From NCBI RefSeq assembly GCF_030268885.1, contig NZ_BSSA01000013.1, positions 1-64,000 on the forward strand: a DNA stretch of 64,000 bases, in the 5' to 3' direction. The DNA is from Kitasatospora phosalacinea. Lineage in GTDB: Bacteria > Actinomycetota > Actinomycetes > Streptomycetales > Streptomycetaceae. Both the position numbers and the translations under genes were made by a program. Within the stretch, counting starts at the first letter, position 1. The number at the start of each line of letters is the position of its first letter. Shown in pieces: positions 19,681-29,410 of the stretch. The notes beneath the pieces are model-generated. The model saw only the letters and a program-made list of their open reading frames with translations. It was not told the origin of the DNA and ran no database searches.

Positions 19681-20868
19681 ATGCCTCTCGCGCTTCTCGC
19701 CCTGGCCATCGGGGCGTTCGGGATCGGTACCACCGAGTTCGTGATCATGGGGCTGCTGCCCGAGGTCGCCTCCGACTTCGGGGTGGGCATCCCGACGGCG
19801 GGCCTGCTGGTCACCGGCTACGCGTTCGGCGTGGTGGTCGGGGCGCCGCTGATGACCGTGCTCGGGACCCGGATCAGCCGCAAGCGGATGCTGATGCTGC
19901 TGATGGGGCTGTTCGTCGCGGGCAACCTGCTGTCCGCGTTCGCGCCCGGGTTCGGGGCGATGCTGGCGGGGCGGATCGTGGCCTCGCTCGCGCACGGCGC
20001 GTTCTTCGGGATCGGGTCGGTGGTCGCTGCCGAGCTGGTCGCGCCGGAGAAGAAGGCCGGCGCGATCGCGACGATGTTCACCGGGCTGACGGTGGCCAAC
20101 ATCGTCGGCGTGCCGCTGGGCACCTTCGTCGGCCAGCAGGTCGGCTGGCGGACCACCTTCGCGGCGGTGGCCGGGCTCGGCGTGGTCGGGCTGCTGGGCA
20201 TCGCGAAGCTGGTGCCGGAGCTGCCCCGGCCGGAGGGCGCCCACCTGCGGCGGGAGCTGGCGGCGTTCAAGAACGTGCAGGTGGTGCTGGCGATGGGCAT
20301 GACGGTGCTCGGCTTCGGCGGGGTGTTCGCCGCGATCACCTACATCAAGCCGATGATGACGGAGGTCGCCGGGTTCTCGGAGGGCTCGGTCACCTGGCTG
20401 CTGGTGCTGCTCGGGACGGGCATGTTCCTGGGCAACCTGCTGGGCGGCCGGTTCGCCGACCGCCGACTGATGCCGATGCTGTTCACCACGCTGGGCGCGC
20501 TGGCCGTCGTGCTCGCGCTGTTCACCGTCACCGCGCACAACGAGGCCACCGCCGCCGTCACCCTGCTGCTGATCGGGGCGCTGGGCTTCGCCACCGTGCC
20601 GCCGCTGCAGAAGCGGGTCCTCGACCAGGCGCACGGCGCGCCGACGCTGGCCTCGGCCGTCAACATCGGAGCATTCAACCTGGGCAACGCGCTGGCCGCG
20701 TGGCTCGGCGGGGCCGTGATCAGCGCCGGGTACGGCTACACCGCCCCGAACTGGGTGGGCGCGCTGCTGGCCGCCTCCGCGCTGGTGCTGGCCCTGGTCT
20801 CCGCCGCCCTGGAGCGCCGGGAGCAGGCCGCCCCCGCAGCCGTCCGCGTCCCCGCACTGCACTCCTGA
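19681..20868 (+). CDS. MFS exporter (AraJ-like)
   Basis: A 395-residue, 12-segment major facilitator. The opening LALAIGAFGIGTTEFVIMGLLPEVA is the hallmark of the sugar-efflux/drug-efflux AraJ/YdhP branch. The motif A region GTRISRKRMLML follows segment 2. Start ATG 19681 is set by GGAGG 8 nt upstream; the frame opens earlier but without hydrophobic content. It is followed 32 bp later by an aldo/keto reductase, presumably in one operon, and preceded by direct repeats that may be an operator. Substrate is unknown; arabinose or drug export are family possibilities. Confidence 0.9.
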   Translation: MPLALLALAIGAFGIGTTEFVIMGLLPEVASDFGVGIPTAGLLVTGYAFGVVVGAPLMTVLGTRISRKRMLMLLMGLFVAGNLLSAFAPGFGAMLAGRIVASLAHGAFFGIGSVVAAELVAPEKKAGAIATMFTGLTVANIVGVPLGTFVGQQVGWRTTFAAVAGLGVVGLLGIAKLVPELPRPEGAHLRRELAAFKNVQVVLAMGMTVLGFGGVFAAITYIKPMMTEVAGFSEGSVTWLLVLLGTGMFLGNLLGGRFADRRLMPMLFTTLGALAVVLALFTVTAHNEATAAVTLLLIGALGFATVPPLQKRVLDQAHGAPTLASAVNIGAFNLGNALAAWLGGAVISAGYGYTAPNWVGALLAASALVLALVSAALERREQAAPAAVRVPALHS

Positions 20869-20900
20869 ACAACCTCGAACTCCCGTACTGGAGAAGGAAC

Positions 20901-21728
20901 ATGAGCACCACCGTCCCCAACGTCACCCTCAACAACGGCGTCGAGATGCCGCAGCTCGGCTTCGGCGTCTTCCAGGTCCCGGACGAGGAGACCACCGCGG
21001 CCGTCGCCGCCGCGCTGGAGGCCGGGTACCGCAGCGTCGACACCGCGGCGGTCTACGGCAACGAGCGCGGGGTCGGCAAGGCGCTGGCCGCCTCCGGGCT
21101 GCCGCGCGAGGAGCTGTTCGTCACCACCAAGCTGTGGAACGCCGACCAGGGCCACGACGCCACGCTGCGGGCCTTCGACGCCAGCCTCGACAAGCTGGGC
21201 CTGGAGTACGTCGACCTGTACCTGATCCACTGGCCCACCCCGGCCCGGGACCTGTACGCCGAGTCCTGGAGGGCCATCGAGCGCCTCGCCGCCGAGGGCC
21301 GGATCCGCGCCGCGGGCGTCTCCAACTTCCAGCCCGCGCACCTGACCCGGCTGATCGAGGCGGGCGGACTCGTCCCCGCCGTCAACCAGGTCGAGCTGCA
21401 CCCCGGCCTCCAGCAGGCCGAGCTGCGCGCCTTCCACGCCGCGCACGGCATCGTCACCGAGGCGTGGAGCCCGCTCGCCCAGGGCGCCGTGCTGGACGAC
21501 CCGGCGGTCACCGCGATCGCCGCGCGCACCGGCAAGTCCCCGGCCCAGGTGGTGCTGCGCTGGCACCTGCAGCTCGGCAACGTGGTCATCCCCAAGTCGG
21601 TCACCCCGGCCCGGATCCGGCAGAACCTGGACGTCTTCGACTTCGCGCTCACCGAGGACGACCTGGCCGCGATCGCCGCCTCCGACCGCGGCCTGCGCAC
21701 CGGCCCGGACCCGGACGCCTTCAACTGA
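20901..21728 (+). CDS. aldo/keto reductase
   Basis: A 275-residue TIM-barrel reductase. The catalytic tetrad is visible: Asp in SVDTAAVYGNE, Tyr in the same stretch, Lys in FVTTKLW and His in LYLIHWP. The NADPH-binding loop is VIPKSVTPARIRQN near the C-terminus. It is close to 2,5-diketo-D-gluconate reductase/YvgN-type enzymes, which reduce small aldehydes such as methylglyoxal. ATG 20901 has GAGAAGGAAC immediately upstream. Pairing with an MFS exporter suggests detoxification of a reactive carbonyl or a xenobiotic response; that is inference. Confidence 0.93.
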   Translation: MSTTVPNVTLNNGVEMPQLGFGVFQVPDEETTAAVAAALEAGYRSVDTAAVYGNERGVGKALAASGLPREELFVTTKLWNADQGHDATLRAFDASLDKLGLEYVDLYLIHWPTPARDLYAESWRAIERLAAEGRIRAAGVSNFQPAHLTRLIEAGGLVPAVNQVELHPGLQQAELRAFHAAHGIVTEAWSPLAQGAVLDDPAVTAIAARTGKSPAQVVLRWHLQLGNVVIPKSVTPARIRQNLDVFDFALTEDDLAAIAASDRGLRTGPDPDAFN

Positions 21729-21747
21729 CCGCGCGTACCCTTGCCGG

Positions 21748-22404
21748 GTGCGTACACACATAGTCTGGGACTGGAACGGCACCCTGCTGTCGGACATGGC
21801 GGCCGTGGTGGGGGCGAGCAACGCCGCCTTCGCCACGGTCGGCATCGCGCCGATGACGCTGGAGGAGTACCGGGCGCAGTACGAGATCCCGATCCCGCGG
21901 TTCTACGAGCGGTTGATGGGGCGGATGCCGAGCCCGGCCGAGTGGCTGGCGCTGGACGACGCGTTCCACGTCAAGTACACGGAGCTGTTCCCGGAGTGCG
22001 GGCTGACCCCGGGCGTCGAGGCGCTGCTGGAGGGGTGGACGGCGGCCGGTCGCAGCCAGTCGGTGCTGTCGATGTACGAGCACGCGAAGCTCGTCCCGGC
22101 CGTGGACGCGTTCGGTCTGACCCGGCACTTCCTGCGGGTGGACGGGCGGCGCGGCGCGGCCGGCGGGCGCAAGGCCGGGGAGCTGGCGGTGCACCTGGAG
22201 GCGATGGGCGGGGCGATCGACCGCGGGCGGACGGTGCTGATCGGGGACGCCGCGGACGACGCCGAGGCGGCGCTCGCGGCGGGCATCAAGTCGGTGCTGT
22301 ACACCGGGGGTTCGCACACCCGGGAGAAGCTGGTGCACCTCGGCGTTCCGGTGGTGGACTCGCTCGCGGAGGCCGTCGCGGTGGCGGAGGAACTCGCCGG
22401 GTAG
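21748..22404 (+). CDS. HAD-superfamily hydrolase
   Basis: A 218-residue HAD phosphatase starting at GTG 21748. Motif I is DWNGTLLSD (residues 8-16), motif II is the Ser of SVLSMYEH, Lys is in GGRKAGEL and motif IV is LIGDAADDAEAALAAG. The helical cap between motifs I and II fits phosphoglycolate-phosphatase-like members. Start lies 19 bp after the reductase gene, which suggests read-through from that operon, though a promoter in the gap cannot be excluded. The substrate cannot be told from sequence. Confidence 0.9.
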   Translation: MRTHIVWDWNGTLLSDMAAVVGASNAAFATVGIAPMTLEEYRAQYEIPIPRFYERLMGRMPSPAEWLALDDAFHVKYTELFPECGLTPGVEALLEGWTAAGRSQSVLSMYEHAKLVPAVDAFGLTRHFLRVDGRRGAAGGRKAGELAVHLEAMGGAIDRGRTVLIGDAADDAEAALAAGIKSVLYTGGSHTREKLVHLGVPVVDSLAEAVAVAEELAG

Positions 22405-22493
22405 GCGTGTCACGGCGCGGCGGCGGGGGCGGGCGCGTTCAGGGTGGGGGGAGCAGTACGAGGCAGCCGACCCCTAGGGAGCACCCCCGCACC

Positions 22494-24083
22494 ATGCCGA
22501 TCGACGCGGTCACCACCGTCCCCGCCCCCGTCCCCGAGCCGCCCCGCGGGTACGCGCCGGGCAGTGCCGAACGGGCCCGGCTGGTGCGGAGAATGGACGA
22601 GCTCGCCGGGCGGCACACCTCGCTGCCGATGGTGGTCGGCGGGGAGCGCAGGCTCGGCGGCGGAGAGCGGACTGAGCTGGTGCAGCCGCACCACCACGCG
22701 GCGAAGCTCGGCGTGCTGGGCGAGGCGACGGCCGCCGACGTGCGGGCCGCGGTGGACGCGGCGCTGGCGGCGGGGGAGGGCTGGCGGCAGCTGTCCTTCG
22801 ACGACCGGGCGGCGGTGCTGCTGCGCGCCGCGGACCTGCTGGCCGGGCCGTGGCGGGAGACGCTGGTGGCGGCGACCGTGCTCGGGCAGTCGAAGAGCGT
22901 GCAGCAGGCCGAGGCCGACGCGGTGTGCGAACTGGCCGACCGCTGGCGCTCCGACGTGCACGCCGCCCGCCGGGTGCTGGCCGAGCAGCCGCGCTCCGGG
23001 CCCGGGGGGTGGAGCCGGGCCGACCACCGCCCGCTGGAGGGCTTCGTCTGCGCGCTCACCCCGTCCGGCTCCACCGCGGCCGCCGGGAGCCTGCCCACCG
23101 CGCCCGCCCTGCTGGGCAACACGGTGGTGTGGAAGCCCGCGCCCGCCCAGACCCTGGCCGCGCACCTGACGCTGCTGCTGCTGGAGGAGGCCGGACTGCC
23201 GCCCGGGGTGGTCAACCTGGTCACCGGCGGCGGGCAGGCGGTGGGCGAGGTGGCGCTGCGCGACCCGGCGCTGGCCGGGGTGCACTTCGCCGGGTCGACC
23301 GCCGTGCTGCAGCGGCTGTGGCGGGAGGTCGGCGCGAACATCGCCCGCTACCGCGGCTACCCGCGGATCGTCGGCACGGCCGGCGGCGGCCGGGACTTCC
23401 TGCTCGCCCACCCCTCGGCCGACCCGTCGGCGGTGCGCACCGCGCTGATCCGCGGCGCCTTCGAGCACCAGGGCCAGGGCCGCTCCGCGCTGTCCCGGGC
23501 GTACCTGCCGCGCGAGCTGTGGCGGCGGATCCGGGCGGACCTGCTCGGCGAGGTGGACGAGCTGGCGGTCGGCGACGTCAGCGACCTGAGCAACTTCATG
23601 GGCGCGCTGATCGACCGGCGGGCCTTCGACGCGGCCGTGGACGCGGTCGAGCGGGCGAAGGCCGACCCGGGGGTGCAACTGCTGGCGGGCGGCCAGTACG
23701 ACGACGCGATCGGCTGGTTCGTCCGGCCCACCGTGCTGCTCGGCGGCACCGACCGGTACGGCGGCGCCGGGCCGCTGCTGGCCGTGCAGGTGTACGAGGA
23801 CGCCCGCTGGGAGGAGGCGTTGGAGCTGGTCGCCCGGGAGGCCCCGGCCGGCGACCCGGCCGGCGGCTCGGTGTTCGGGCGGGAGCGGTCGGCGCTGGCC
23901 GGGGCGGTGGAGCGGCTGCGCTTCGCCGCGGGCGACCTGCGGGTCAACGGGGAGCCGTCCGCGGACGGCGGCGCGGACGCGGCCCGCGACCTGCTGCGCT
24001 GGACGTCCACCCGCTCGATCAGGGAGACGTTCACCCCGCCGACGGACTACGTCCACCCGCACATGGAGTGGTCACCCGAATGA
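22494..24083 (+). CDS. P5C-dehydrogenase-like protein lacking catalytic residues (pseudoenzyme)
   Basis: A 529-residue aldehyde-dehydrogenase-fold protein aligning along its length with delta-1-pyrroline-5-carboxylate dehydrogenase. ALLGNTVVWKPAPAQTL keeps the NAD-site lysine, and the C-terminal TSTRSIRETF is typical. The catalytic positions are changed. The active-site motif F-x-x-Q-G-Q-K-C-S-A reads FEHQGQGRSA with Arg330 at the Cys position. The general-base motif V-G-E-T-G-G-K reads VGTAGGGR (294-300) without Glu. The oxyanion Asn motif P-F-N-F-T-A reads PSGSTA. It is probably a non-catalytic binding or regulatory protein. The NAD-glutamate dehydrogenase gene follows after 294 bp, and glutamate is the product of true P5CDH, which supports a link. 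Start ATG 22494. Confidence 0.85.
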   Translation: MPIDAVTTVPAPVPEPPRGYAPGSAERARLVRRMDELAGRHTSLPMVVGGERRLGGGERTELVQPHHHAAKLGVLGEATAADVRAAVDAALAAGEGWRQLSFDDRAAVLLRAADLLAGPWRETLVAATVLGQSKSVQQAEADAVCELADRWRSDVHAARRVLAEQPRSGPGGWSRADHRPLEGFVCALTPSGSTAAAGSLPTAPALLGNTVVWKPAPAQTLAAHLTLLLLEEAGLPPGVVNLVTGGGQAVGEVALRDPALAGVHFAGSTAVLQRLWREVGANIARYRGYPRIVGTAGGGRDFLLAHPSADPSAVRTALIRGAFEHQGQGRSALSRAYLPRELWRRIRADLLGEVDELAVGDVSDLSNFMGALIDRRAFDAAVDAVERAKADPGVQLLAGGQYDDAIGWFVRPTVLLGGTDRYGGAGPLLAVQVYEDARWEEALELVAREAPAGDPAGGSVFGRERSALAGAVERLRFAAGDLRVNGEPSADGGADAARDLLRWTSTRSIRETFTPPTDYVHPHMEWSPE

Positions 24084-24120
24084 CGGACACCGAAACGGAA
24101 AGGCGTTGGACAAGGTGTCC

Positions 24121-24170
24121 AGGAAGGTTGGATCTTCCTGCGGGATTGTGCCTCGGTGTCCCCTGACACC
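24121..24170 (+). promoter_or_regulatory. tandem hairpins between pseudo-P5CDH and GDH genes
   Basis: Two small stem-loops occur in series: AGGAAG-N7-CTTCCT (24121-24139) and GGTGTC-N4-GACACC (24155-24170), the latter followed by TTCGTTTCG. Either a weak terminator for the upstream gene or leader structure for gdh, about 210 bp before its start. The rest of 24171-24377 shows no gene. Confidence 0.4.
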
Positions 24171-24377
24171 TTCGTTTCGTCAGGCTAGGCTGACGGCGTC
24201 GCCGGTTATCGGTCAGGCAGGCCAAACGTGCTGTCGTACCCGGGCGGAACGCGACTCATGCGTGCCGTGAGCGCTTTTCACCCCTCGCGTACGGGAGGAT
24301 TGCCGTGACGGGGCCCGGCGGTGCACCCACAGTCATCACCGAGTCACGCAACGGCGCGCGACAGGAGCCAAACAGCC

Positions 24378-27300
24378 ATGCAGACCAAGCTGGACGCAGC
24401 CAAGGCCGACCTGCTCAGGAAAGCAGCAGCAGCCGCTGAGAACAGCCAGGTGGGGGGAGCGGCGCCGGGGGAGGGCCTGAGCAACGGTGCTCTGGCCGCT
24501 TACCTGCACCACTACTACCTCCACACCGCCCCCGAGGACGTGATCAACCGGGACCCGGTGGACGTGTACGGGGCCGCGGCCTCCCACTACCGGCTGGGCC
24601 TCAAGCGCCCGCAGGGCACCGCCGAGGTCCGGGTGCACACCCCGAGCGTCGAGGAGAACGGCTGGTCCTGCGGCCACACCGTGGTCGAGGTCGTCACCGA
24701 CGACATGCCGTTCCTGGTCGACTCGGTCACCAACGAGCTGACCCGCCTGGACCGCGCCATCCACCTGGTCGTGCACCCCCAGCTCGCCGTGCGCCGCGAC
24801 ATCACCGGCAAGCTGCTGGAGATCCTCGACACCGACGCGTGCAACCGCGCCCAGGCCGGGGGCGCCGAGCTGCCCGCCGACGCCGTGGTCGAGTCCTGGA
24901 TGCACATCGAGATCGACCGGGAGACCGACCGCGAGGACCTGCGCACCCTGGAGACCGGTCTGCGCCGGGTGCTGGGCGACGTCCGCGAGGTCGTCGAGGA
25001 CTGGTCGAAGATGCGCGACTCCGCGCTCCGGCTGGCCGACGAGCTCGCCGAGCAGCCCCCCGCGCACCTGCCCGAGCAGGAGGTCGGCGAGGCCTGGGAG
25101 CTGATGCGCTGGCTGGCCGACGACCACTTCACCTTCCTCGGCTACCGCGAGTACGACCTGGTCGAGCACGAGGGCGAGGAGGTCCTCAAGGCCGTCGCGG
25201 GCACCGGCCTGGGCATCCTGCGCGCCGACCCGCTCAGCCACGACACCGACCACCACCCGGTCTCCGAGGCCTTCGGCCGGCTCTCCGCCCCCGTCCGCGC
25301 CAAGGCGCACGAGAAGAAGCTGCTGGTCCTCACCAAGGCCAACAGCCGTGCCACCGTGCACCGCACCGCGTACCTCGACTACGTCGGCGTGAAGAAGTTC
25401 AACGCGGCGGGCGAACCGGTCGGCGAGCGCCGCTTCCTCGGCCTGTTCTCCTCCGCCGCGTACACCGAGTCGGTCACCCGGATCCCGGTGGTGCGCCGCA
25501 AGGTGCAGGAGGTCATGAACGGGGCGGGCTTCTCCGGCGACAGCCACGACGGGCGCGACCTGCTCCAGATCATGGAGACCTTCCCGCGCGACGAGATGTT
25601 CCAGACCGCCGCCGCCGAGCTCCAGTCGATCGCCACCAGCGTCCTGTACCTGCAGGAGCGCCGCCGGCTGCGGCTGTTCCTGCGCCAGGACGAGTACGGC
25701 CGCTACTACTCGGCGTACGTCTACCTGCCGCGCGACCGCTACACCACCCGGATCCGGCTCGCCCTCACCGACATCCTGAAGACCGAGCTGAGCGGCGACA
25801 CCATCGACTACACGGTGTACGCCACCGAGTCGGTCCTCACCCGCCTGCACTTCGTCGTCCGGGTCGCCCCCGGCACCGAGCTGCCGCAGCTGTCCGACGC
25901 CGACATCGAGCGGATCGAGAACCGGCTCGCCGAGGCCGCCCGGTTCTGGATGGACGGCTTCAACGACCAGCTGCAGAGCGAGTTCGGCGAGGAGAAGGCC
26001 GCCGAGCTGTCCCACAAGTACGCCACCGCCTTCCCCGACGGCTACCGCGCCGACTTCCCGCCGCGCACCGCCGTCGCCGACCTCAAGCAGATCGAGTCGC
26101 TCAGCGGCGAGGGCGACTTCCGGCTCAACCTGTACCAGCCGGTCGGCGCGGGCGACGACGAGCGCCGCTTCAAGATCTACCGGGTCGGCGGCCCGATCTC
26201 GCTCACCGAGGTCCTGCCCGTCCTGCAGCGCCTGGGCGTCGAGGTCCTCGACGAGCACCCGTACGCGCTGCGCCGCACCGACGGCACCACCGCCTGGGTG
26301 GTCGACTTCGGCCTCAAGCTCCGCGAGGGCACCGACCTCACCGAGGAGGACCGCGAGCGCTTCCAGGACACCTTCTCCGCGACCTGGCTCGGCCAGGCCG
26401 AGAACGACGGCTTCAACGAGCTCGTCCTCACCGCCAAGCTGACTTGGCGCCAGGCCGTGGTGCTGCGCGCGTACGCCAAGTACCTGCGCCAGGCGGGCTC
26501 CACGTTCTCCCAGGACTACATGGAGGACGCGCTCCGCAACAACACCCACACCACCCGGCTGCTGGTCAACCTGTTCGAGGCCCGGCTCTCGCCCAGCCAC
26601 CAGTCCGGCAGCGAGGAGCTCACCGAGGGCATCCTGGAGGAGCTCGCGGGCGCCCTGGACGAGGTCGTCTCGCTGGACGAGGACCGCATCCTGCGCTCCT
26701 TCCTGCACCTGATCAAGGCCACCCTGCGGACCAACTTCTTCCAGCACGACAGCGAGGGCCGCTGGCACTCGTACGTGTCGATGAAGTTCGACCCCAAGGC
26801 CATCCCCGACCTGCCCGCGCCGCGCCCCGCCTTCGAGATCTGGGTGTACTCGCCCCGGGTCGAGGGCGTGCACCTGCGCTTCGGCAAGGTCGCCCGCGGC
26901 GGCCTGCGCTGGTCCGACCGGCGCGAGGACTTCCGCACCGAGATCCTCGGCCTGGTCAAGGCCCAGATGGTCAAGAACACCGTCATCGTGCCGGTCGGCG
27001 CCAAGGGCGGCTTCGTCGCCAAGCAGCTGCCCGACCCGTCGGTGGACCGCGACGCCTGGCTCGCCGAGGGCATCGCCTCGTACAAGACCTTCATCTCCGC
27101 GCTGCTCGACATCACCGACAACCTGGTCGCGGGCGAGGTCGTGCACCCGGTCGACGTGGTGCGCCACGACGAGGACGACACCTACCTGGTGGTCGCCGCC
27201 GACAAGGGCACCGCGACCTTCTCCGACATCGCCAACGGCGTGGCCGAGCAGTACGGCTTCTGGCTCGGCGACGCGTTCGCCTCCGGCGGCTCGGCGGGCT

Positions 27301-29315
27301 ACGACCACAAGGGCATGGGCATCACCGCCCGCGGCGCCTGGGAGTCCGTCAAGCGCAACTTCCGCGAACTCGGCCTCGACACCCAGTCCGAGGACTTCAC
27401 CGTCATCGGCATCGGCGACATGTCCGGCGACGTGTTCGGCAACGGCATGCTGCTGTCCGAGCACATCCGGCTGGTCGCCGCGTTCGACCACCGGCACATC
27501 TTCCTCGACCCGAACCCGGACGCGGCCGTCTCGCACGCCGAGCGCCGCCGCCTGTTCGACCTGCCGCGCAGCTCCTGGGACGACTACGACAAGTCGCTGA
27601 TCTCGGCCGGCGGCGGCGTCTACCCGCGCTCCGCCAAGGCCATCCAGCTCTCCGCGCAGGTCCGCGAGCGGCTCGGCATCGACGCCGCCAAGCTCACCCC
27701 GGCCGAGCTGATGAAGGCCATCCTGCAGGCCCCCGTCGACCTGTTCTGGAACGGCGGCATCGGCACCTACGTCAAGGCCGCCACCGAGACCAACGCCGAG
27801 GTCGGCGACAAGGCCAACGACGCGATCCGGGTCAACGGCGGCGACGTCCGCGCCCGGGTCATCGGCGAGGGCGGCAACCTCGGCTGCACCCAGCTCGGCC
27901 GGATCGAGTTCGCCTCCAGCGGCGGCCCCGAGGGCACCGGCGGCTGGATCGACACCGACGCCATCGACAACTCGGCCGGCGTCGACACCTCCGACCACGA
28001 GGTGAACATCAAGATCCTGCTCAACCAGGTCGTCGCCGACGGCGACATGACGGTCAAGCAGCGCAACGCCCTGCTCGCCGAGATGACCGACGAGGTCGGC
28101 CACCTCGTGCTGCGCAACAACTACGCGCAGAACGTCGTCCTGGCCAACGCCGTCGCCCAGGCCGCCAGCATGGTCAACGTGCACGCCCGCATGATCAACC
28201 GGCTGGAGTCAAACGGACAGCTCGACCGGGCCCTGGAGTACCTGCCCACCGAGAAGCAGATCCGCGAGCGCCAGCAGGCCGGGCGCGGCCTGTCCCAGCC
28301 CGAGCTGTCGGTGCTGCTCGCCTACACCAAGATCACCCTGGCCGACGAGCTGCTCGCCACCGACCTGCCCGACGACCCGTACTTCCGGGACGTGCTGCAC
28401 GCGTACTTCCCCAGCGCGCTGCGGGCCCGCTTCGCCGAGCAGATCGACCACCACCCGCTGCGCCGCGAGATCATCACCACCCTGATCGTCAACGACACGA
28501 TCAACCGCGGCGGCTGCACCTTCGCGTTCCGGCTCCGCGAGGAGACCGGCGCGACCATGGAGGAGATCGCCCGCACCCACGCCGCGGCCCGCGCCGTCTT
28601 CGGCCTGGAGCAGATCTGGGACCAGATCGAGCGCCTCGACAACCGGGTCGCCGCCGGCGTCCAGACCAAGATGCGGCTGCACGCCCGCCGCCTGGTCGAG
28701 CGCGCCACCCGGTGGATGCTCAACAACCGGCAGCCGCTCGACATCGCCGACACCATCGCGTTCTTCCACGACCGGGTCAACCAGGTCTGGGACGCGCTGC
28801 CCAAGCCGCTGGTCGGCGAGGACCTCGCCTGGTTCCAGTCCGTCCACCGGGAGCTGTCCGCGGCCGGCGTCCCCGACGAGCTCGCCACCCGGATCGCCGG
28901 GCTGTCCTCCGCGTTCCCGACCCTCGACATCGTCGGCGTCGCGGACCGCTCGGACACCGACGTGATGGAGGTCGCCGAGCTGTACTACGACCTCGGCGAC
29001 CGGCTCCAGATCAGCCACCTGCTCGACCGCGTCATCGACCTGCCGCGCACCGACCGGTGGTCCTCGATGGCCCGCGCCGCGATCCGCGAGGACCTGTTCG
29101 CCGCGCACGCCGCCCTCACCGCGGACGTGCTCGCCGCCGGGCCGGCCGGGTCCAGCCCCGAGGAGCGCTACACGGCCTGGGCCGAGCTCAACAGCACCCT
29201 GCTCAGCCGGGCCCGCACCACGCTCGACGACATAAGGGGTTCGGACAACTACGAGCTGTCCAGCCTCTCCGTCGCCATGCGGGTGATCCGCACGCTGCTG
29301 CGCAACGGCCGCTGA
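24378..29315 (+). CDS. gdh: NAD-specific glutamate dehydrogenase, large (180-kDa) class
   Basis: A 1645-residue enzyme of the large NAD-GDH class (glutamate + NAD to 2-oxoglutarate + ammonium). ACT-like regulatory domains fill the N-terminal half. The catalytic core starts near residue 830 with LRFGKVARGGLRWSDRREDF, then PVGAKGGFVAKQLPDP with the catalytic Lys, and the NAD-binding fold with GIGDMSGDVFGNGMLLS. A long C-terminal helical domain follows. ATG 24378 is chosen with AGGAG 10 nt upstream. The class was first characterised in Streptomyces clavuligerus. It links amino-acid catabolism to the TCA cycle; its neighbour is a P5CDH-like pseudoenzyme. It ends in a very strong terminator. Confidence 0.96.
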   Translation: MQTKLDAAKADLLRKAAAAAENSQVGGAAPGEGLSNGALAAYLHHYYLHTAPEDVINRDPVDVYGAAASHYRLGLKRPQGTAEVRVHTPSVEENGWSCGHTVVEVVTDDMPFLVDSVTNELTRLDRAIHLVVHPQLAVRRDITGKLLEILDTDACNRAQAGGAELPADAVVESWMHIEIDRETDREDLRTLETGLRRVLGDVREVVEDWSKMRDSALRLADELAEQPPAHLPEQEVGEAWELMRWLADDHFTFLGYREYDLVEHEGEEVLKAVAGTGLGILRADPLSHDTDHHPVSEAFGRLSAPVRAKAHEKKLLVLTKANSRATVHRTAYLDYVGVKKFNAAGEPVGERRFLGLFSSAAYTESVTRIPVVRRKVQEVMNGAGFSGDSHDGRDLLQIMETFPRDEMFQTAAAELQSIATSVLYLQERRRLRLFLRQDEYGRYYSAYVYLPRDRYTTRIRLALTDILKTELSGDTIDYTVYATESVLTRLHFVVRVAPGTELPQLSDADIERIENRLAEAARFWMDGFNDQLQSEFGEEKAAELSHKYATAFPDGYRADFPPRTAVADLKQIESLSGEGDFRLNLYQPVGAGDDERRFKIYRVGGPISLTEVLPVLQRLGVEVLDEHPYALRRTDGTTAWVVDFGLKLREGTDLTEEDRERFQDTFSATWLGQAENDGFNELVLTAKLTWRQAVVLRAYAKYLRQAGSTFSQDYMEDALRNNTHTTRLLVNLFEARLSPSHQSGSEELTEGILEELAGALDEVVSLDEDRILRSFLHLIKATLRTNFFQHDSEGRWHSYVSMKFDPKAIPDLPAPRPAFEIWVYSPRVEGVHLRFGKVARGGLRWSDRREDFRTEILGLVKAQMVKNTVIVPVGAKGGFVAKQLPDPSVDRDAWLAEGIASYKTFISALLDITDNLVAGEVVHPVDVVRHDEDDTYLVVAADKGTATFSDIANGVAEQYGFWLGDAFASGGSAGYDHKGMGITARGAWESVKRNFRELGLDTQSEDFTVIGIGDMSGDVFGNGMLLSEHIRLVAAFDHRHIFLDPNPDAAVSHAERRRLFDLPRSSWDDYDKSLISAGGGVYPRSAKAIQLSAQVRERLGIDAAKLTPAELMKAILQAPVDLFWNGGIGTYVKAATETNAEVGDKANDAIRVNGGDVRARVIGEGGNLGCTQLGRIEFASSGGPEGTGGWIDTDAIDNSAGVDTSDHEVNIKILLNQVVADGDMTVKQRNALLAEMTDEVGHLVLRNNYAQNVVLANAVAQAASMVNVHARMINRLESNGQLDRALEYLPTEKQIRERQQAGRGLSQPELSVLLAYTKITLADELLATDLPDDPYFRDVLHAYFPSALRARFAEQIDHHPLRREIITTLIVNDTINRGGCTFAFRLREETGATMEEIARTHAAARAVFGLEQIWDQIERLDNRVAAGVQTKMRLHARRLVERATRWMLNNRQPLDIADTIAFFHDRVNQVWDALPKPLVGEDLAWFQSVHRELSAAGVPDELATRIAGLSSAFPTLDIVGVADRSDTDVMEVAELYYDLGDRLQISHLLDRVIDLPRTDRWSSMARAAIREDLFAAHAALTADVLAAGPAGSSPEERYTAWAELNSTLLSRARTTLDDIRGSDNYELSSLSVAMRVIRTLLRNGR

Positions 29316-29336
29316 GGCGGCGGAGGTCCGGAGGCC

Positions 29337-29378
29337 GGCCGGGGGCCGGGAGCGAGAACTCGCTCCCGGCCCCCGGCC
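29337..29378. terminator. very strong bidirectional terminator
   Basis: A perfect 20-bp inverted repeat with only AA between the arms (29337-29356 / 29359-29378) lies between the converging gdh and FHA-FtsK genes. Confidence 0.92.
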
Positions 29379-29410
29379 GTTGGGCGGGCGGGCCCCGACG
29401 GGCCCGCCCG

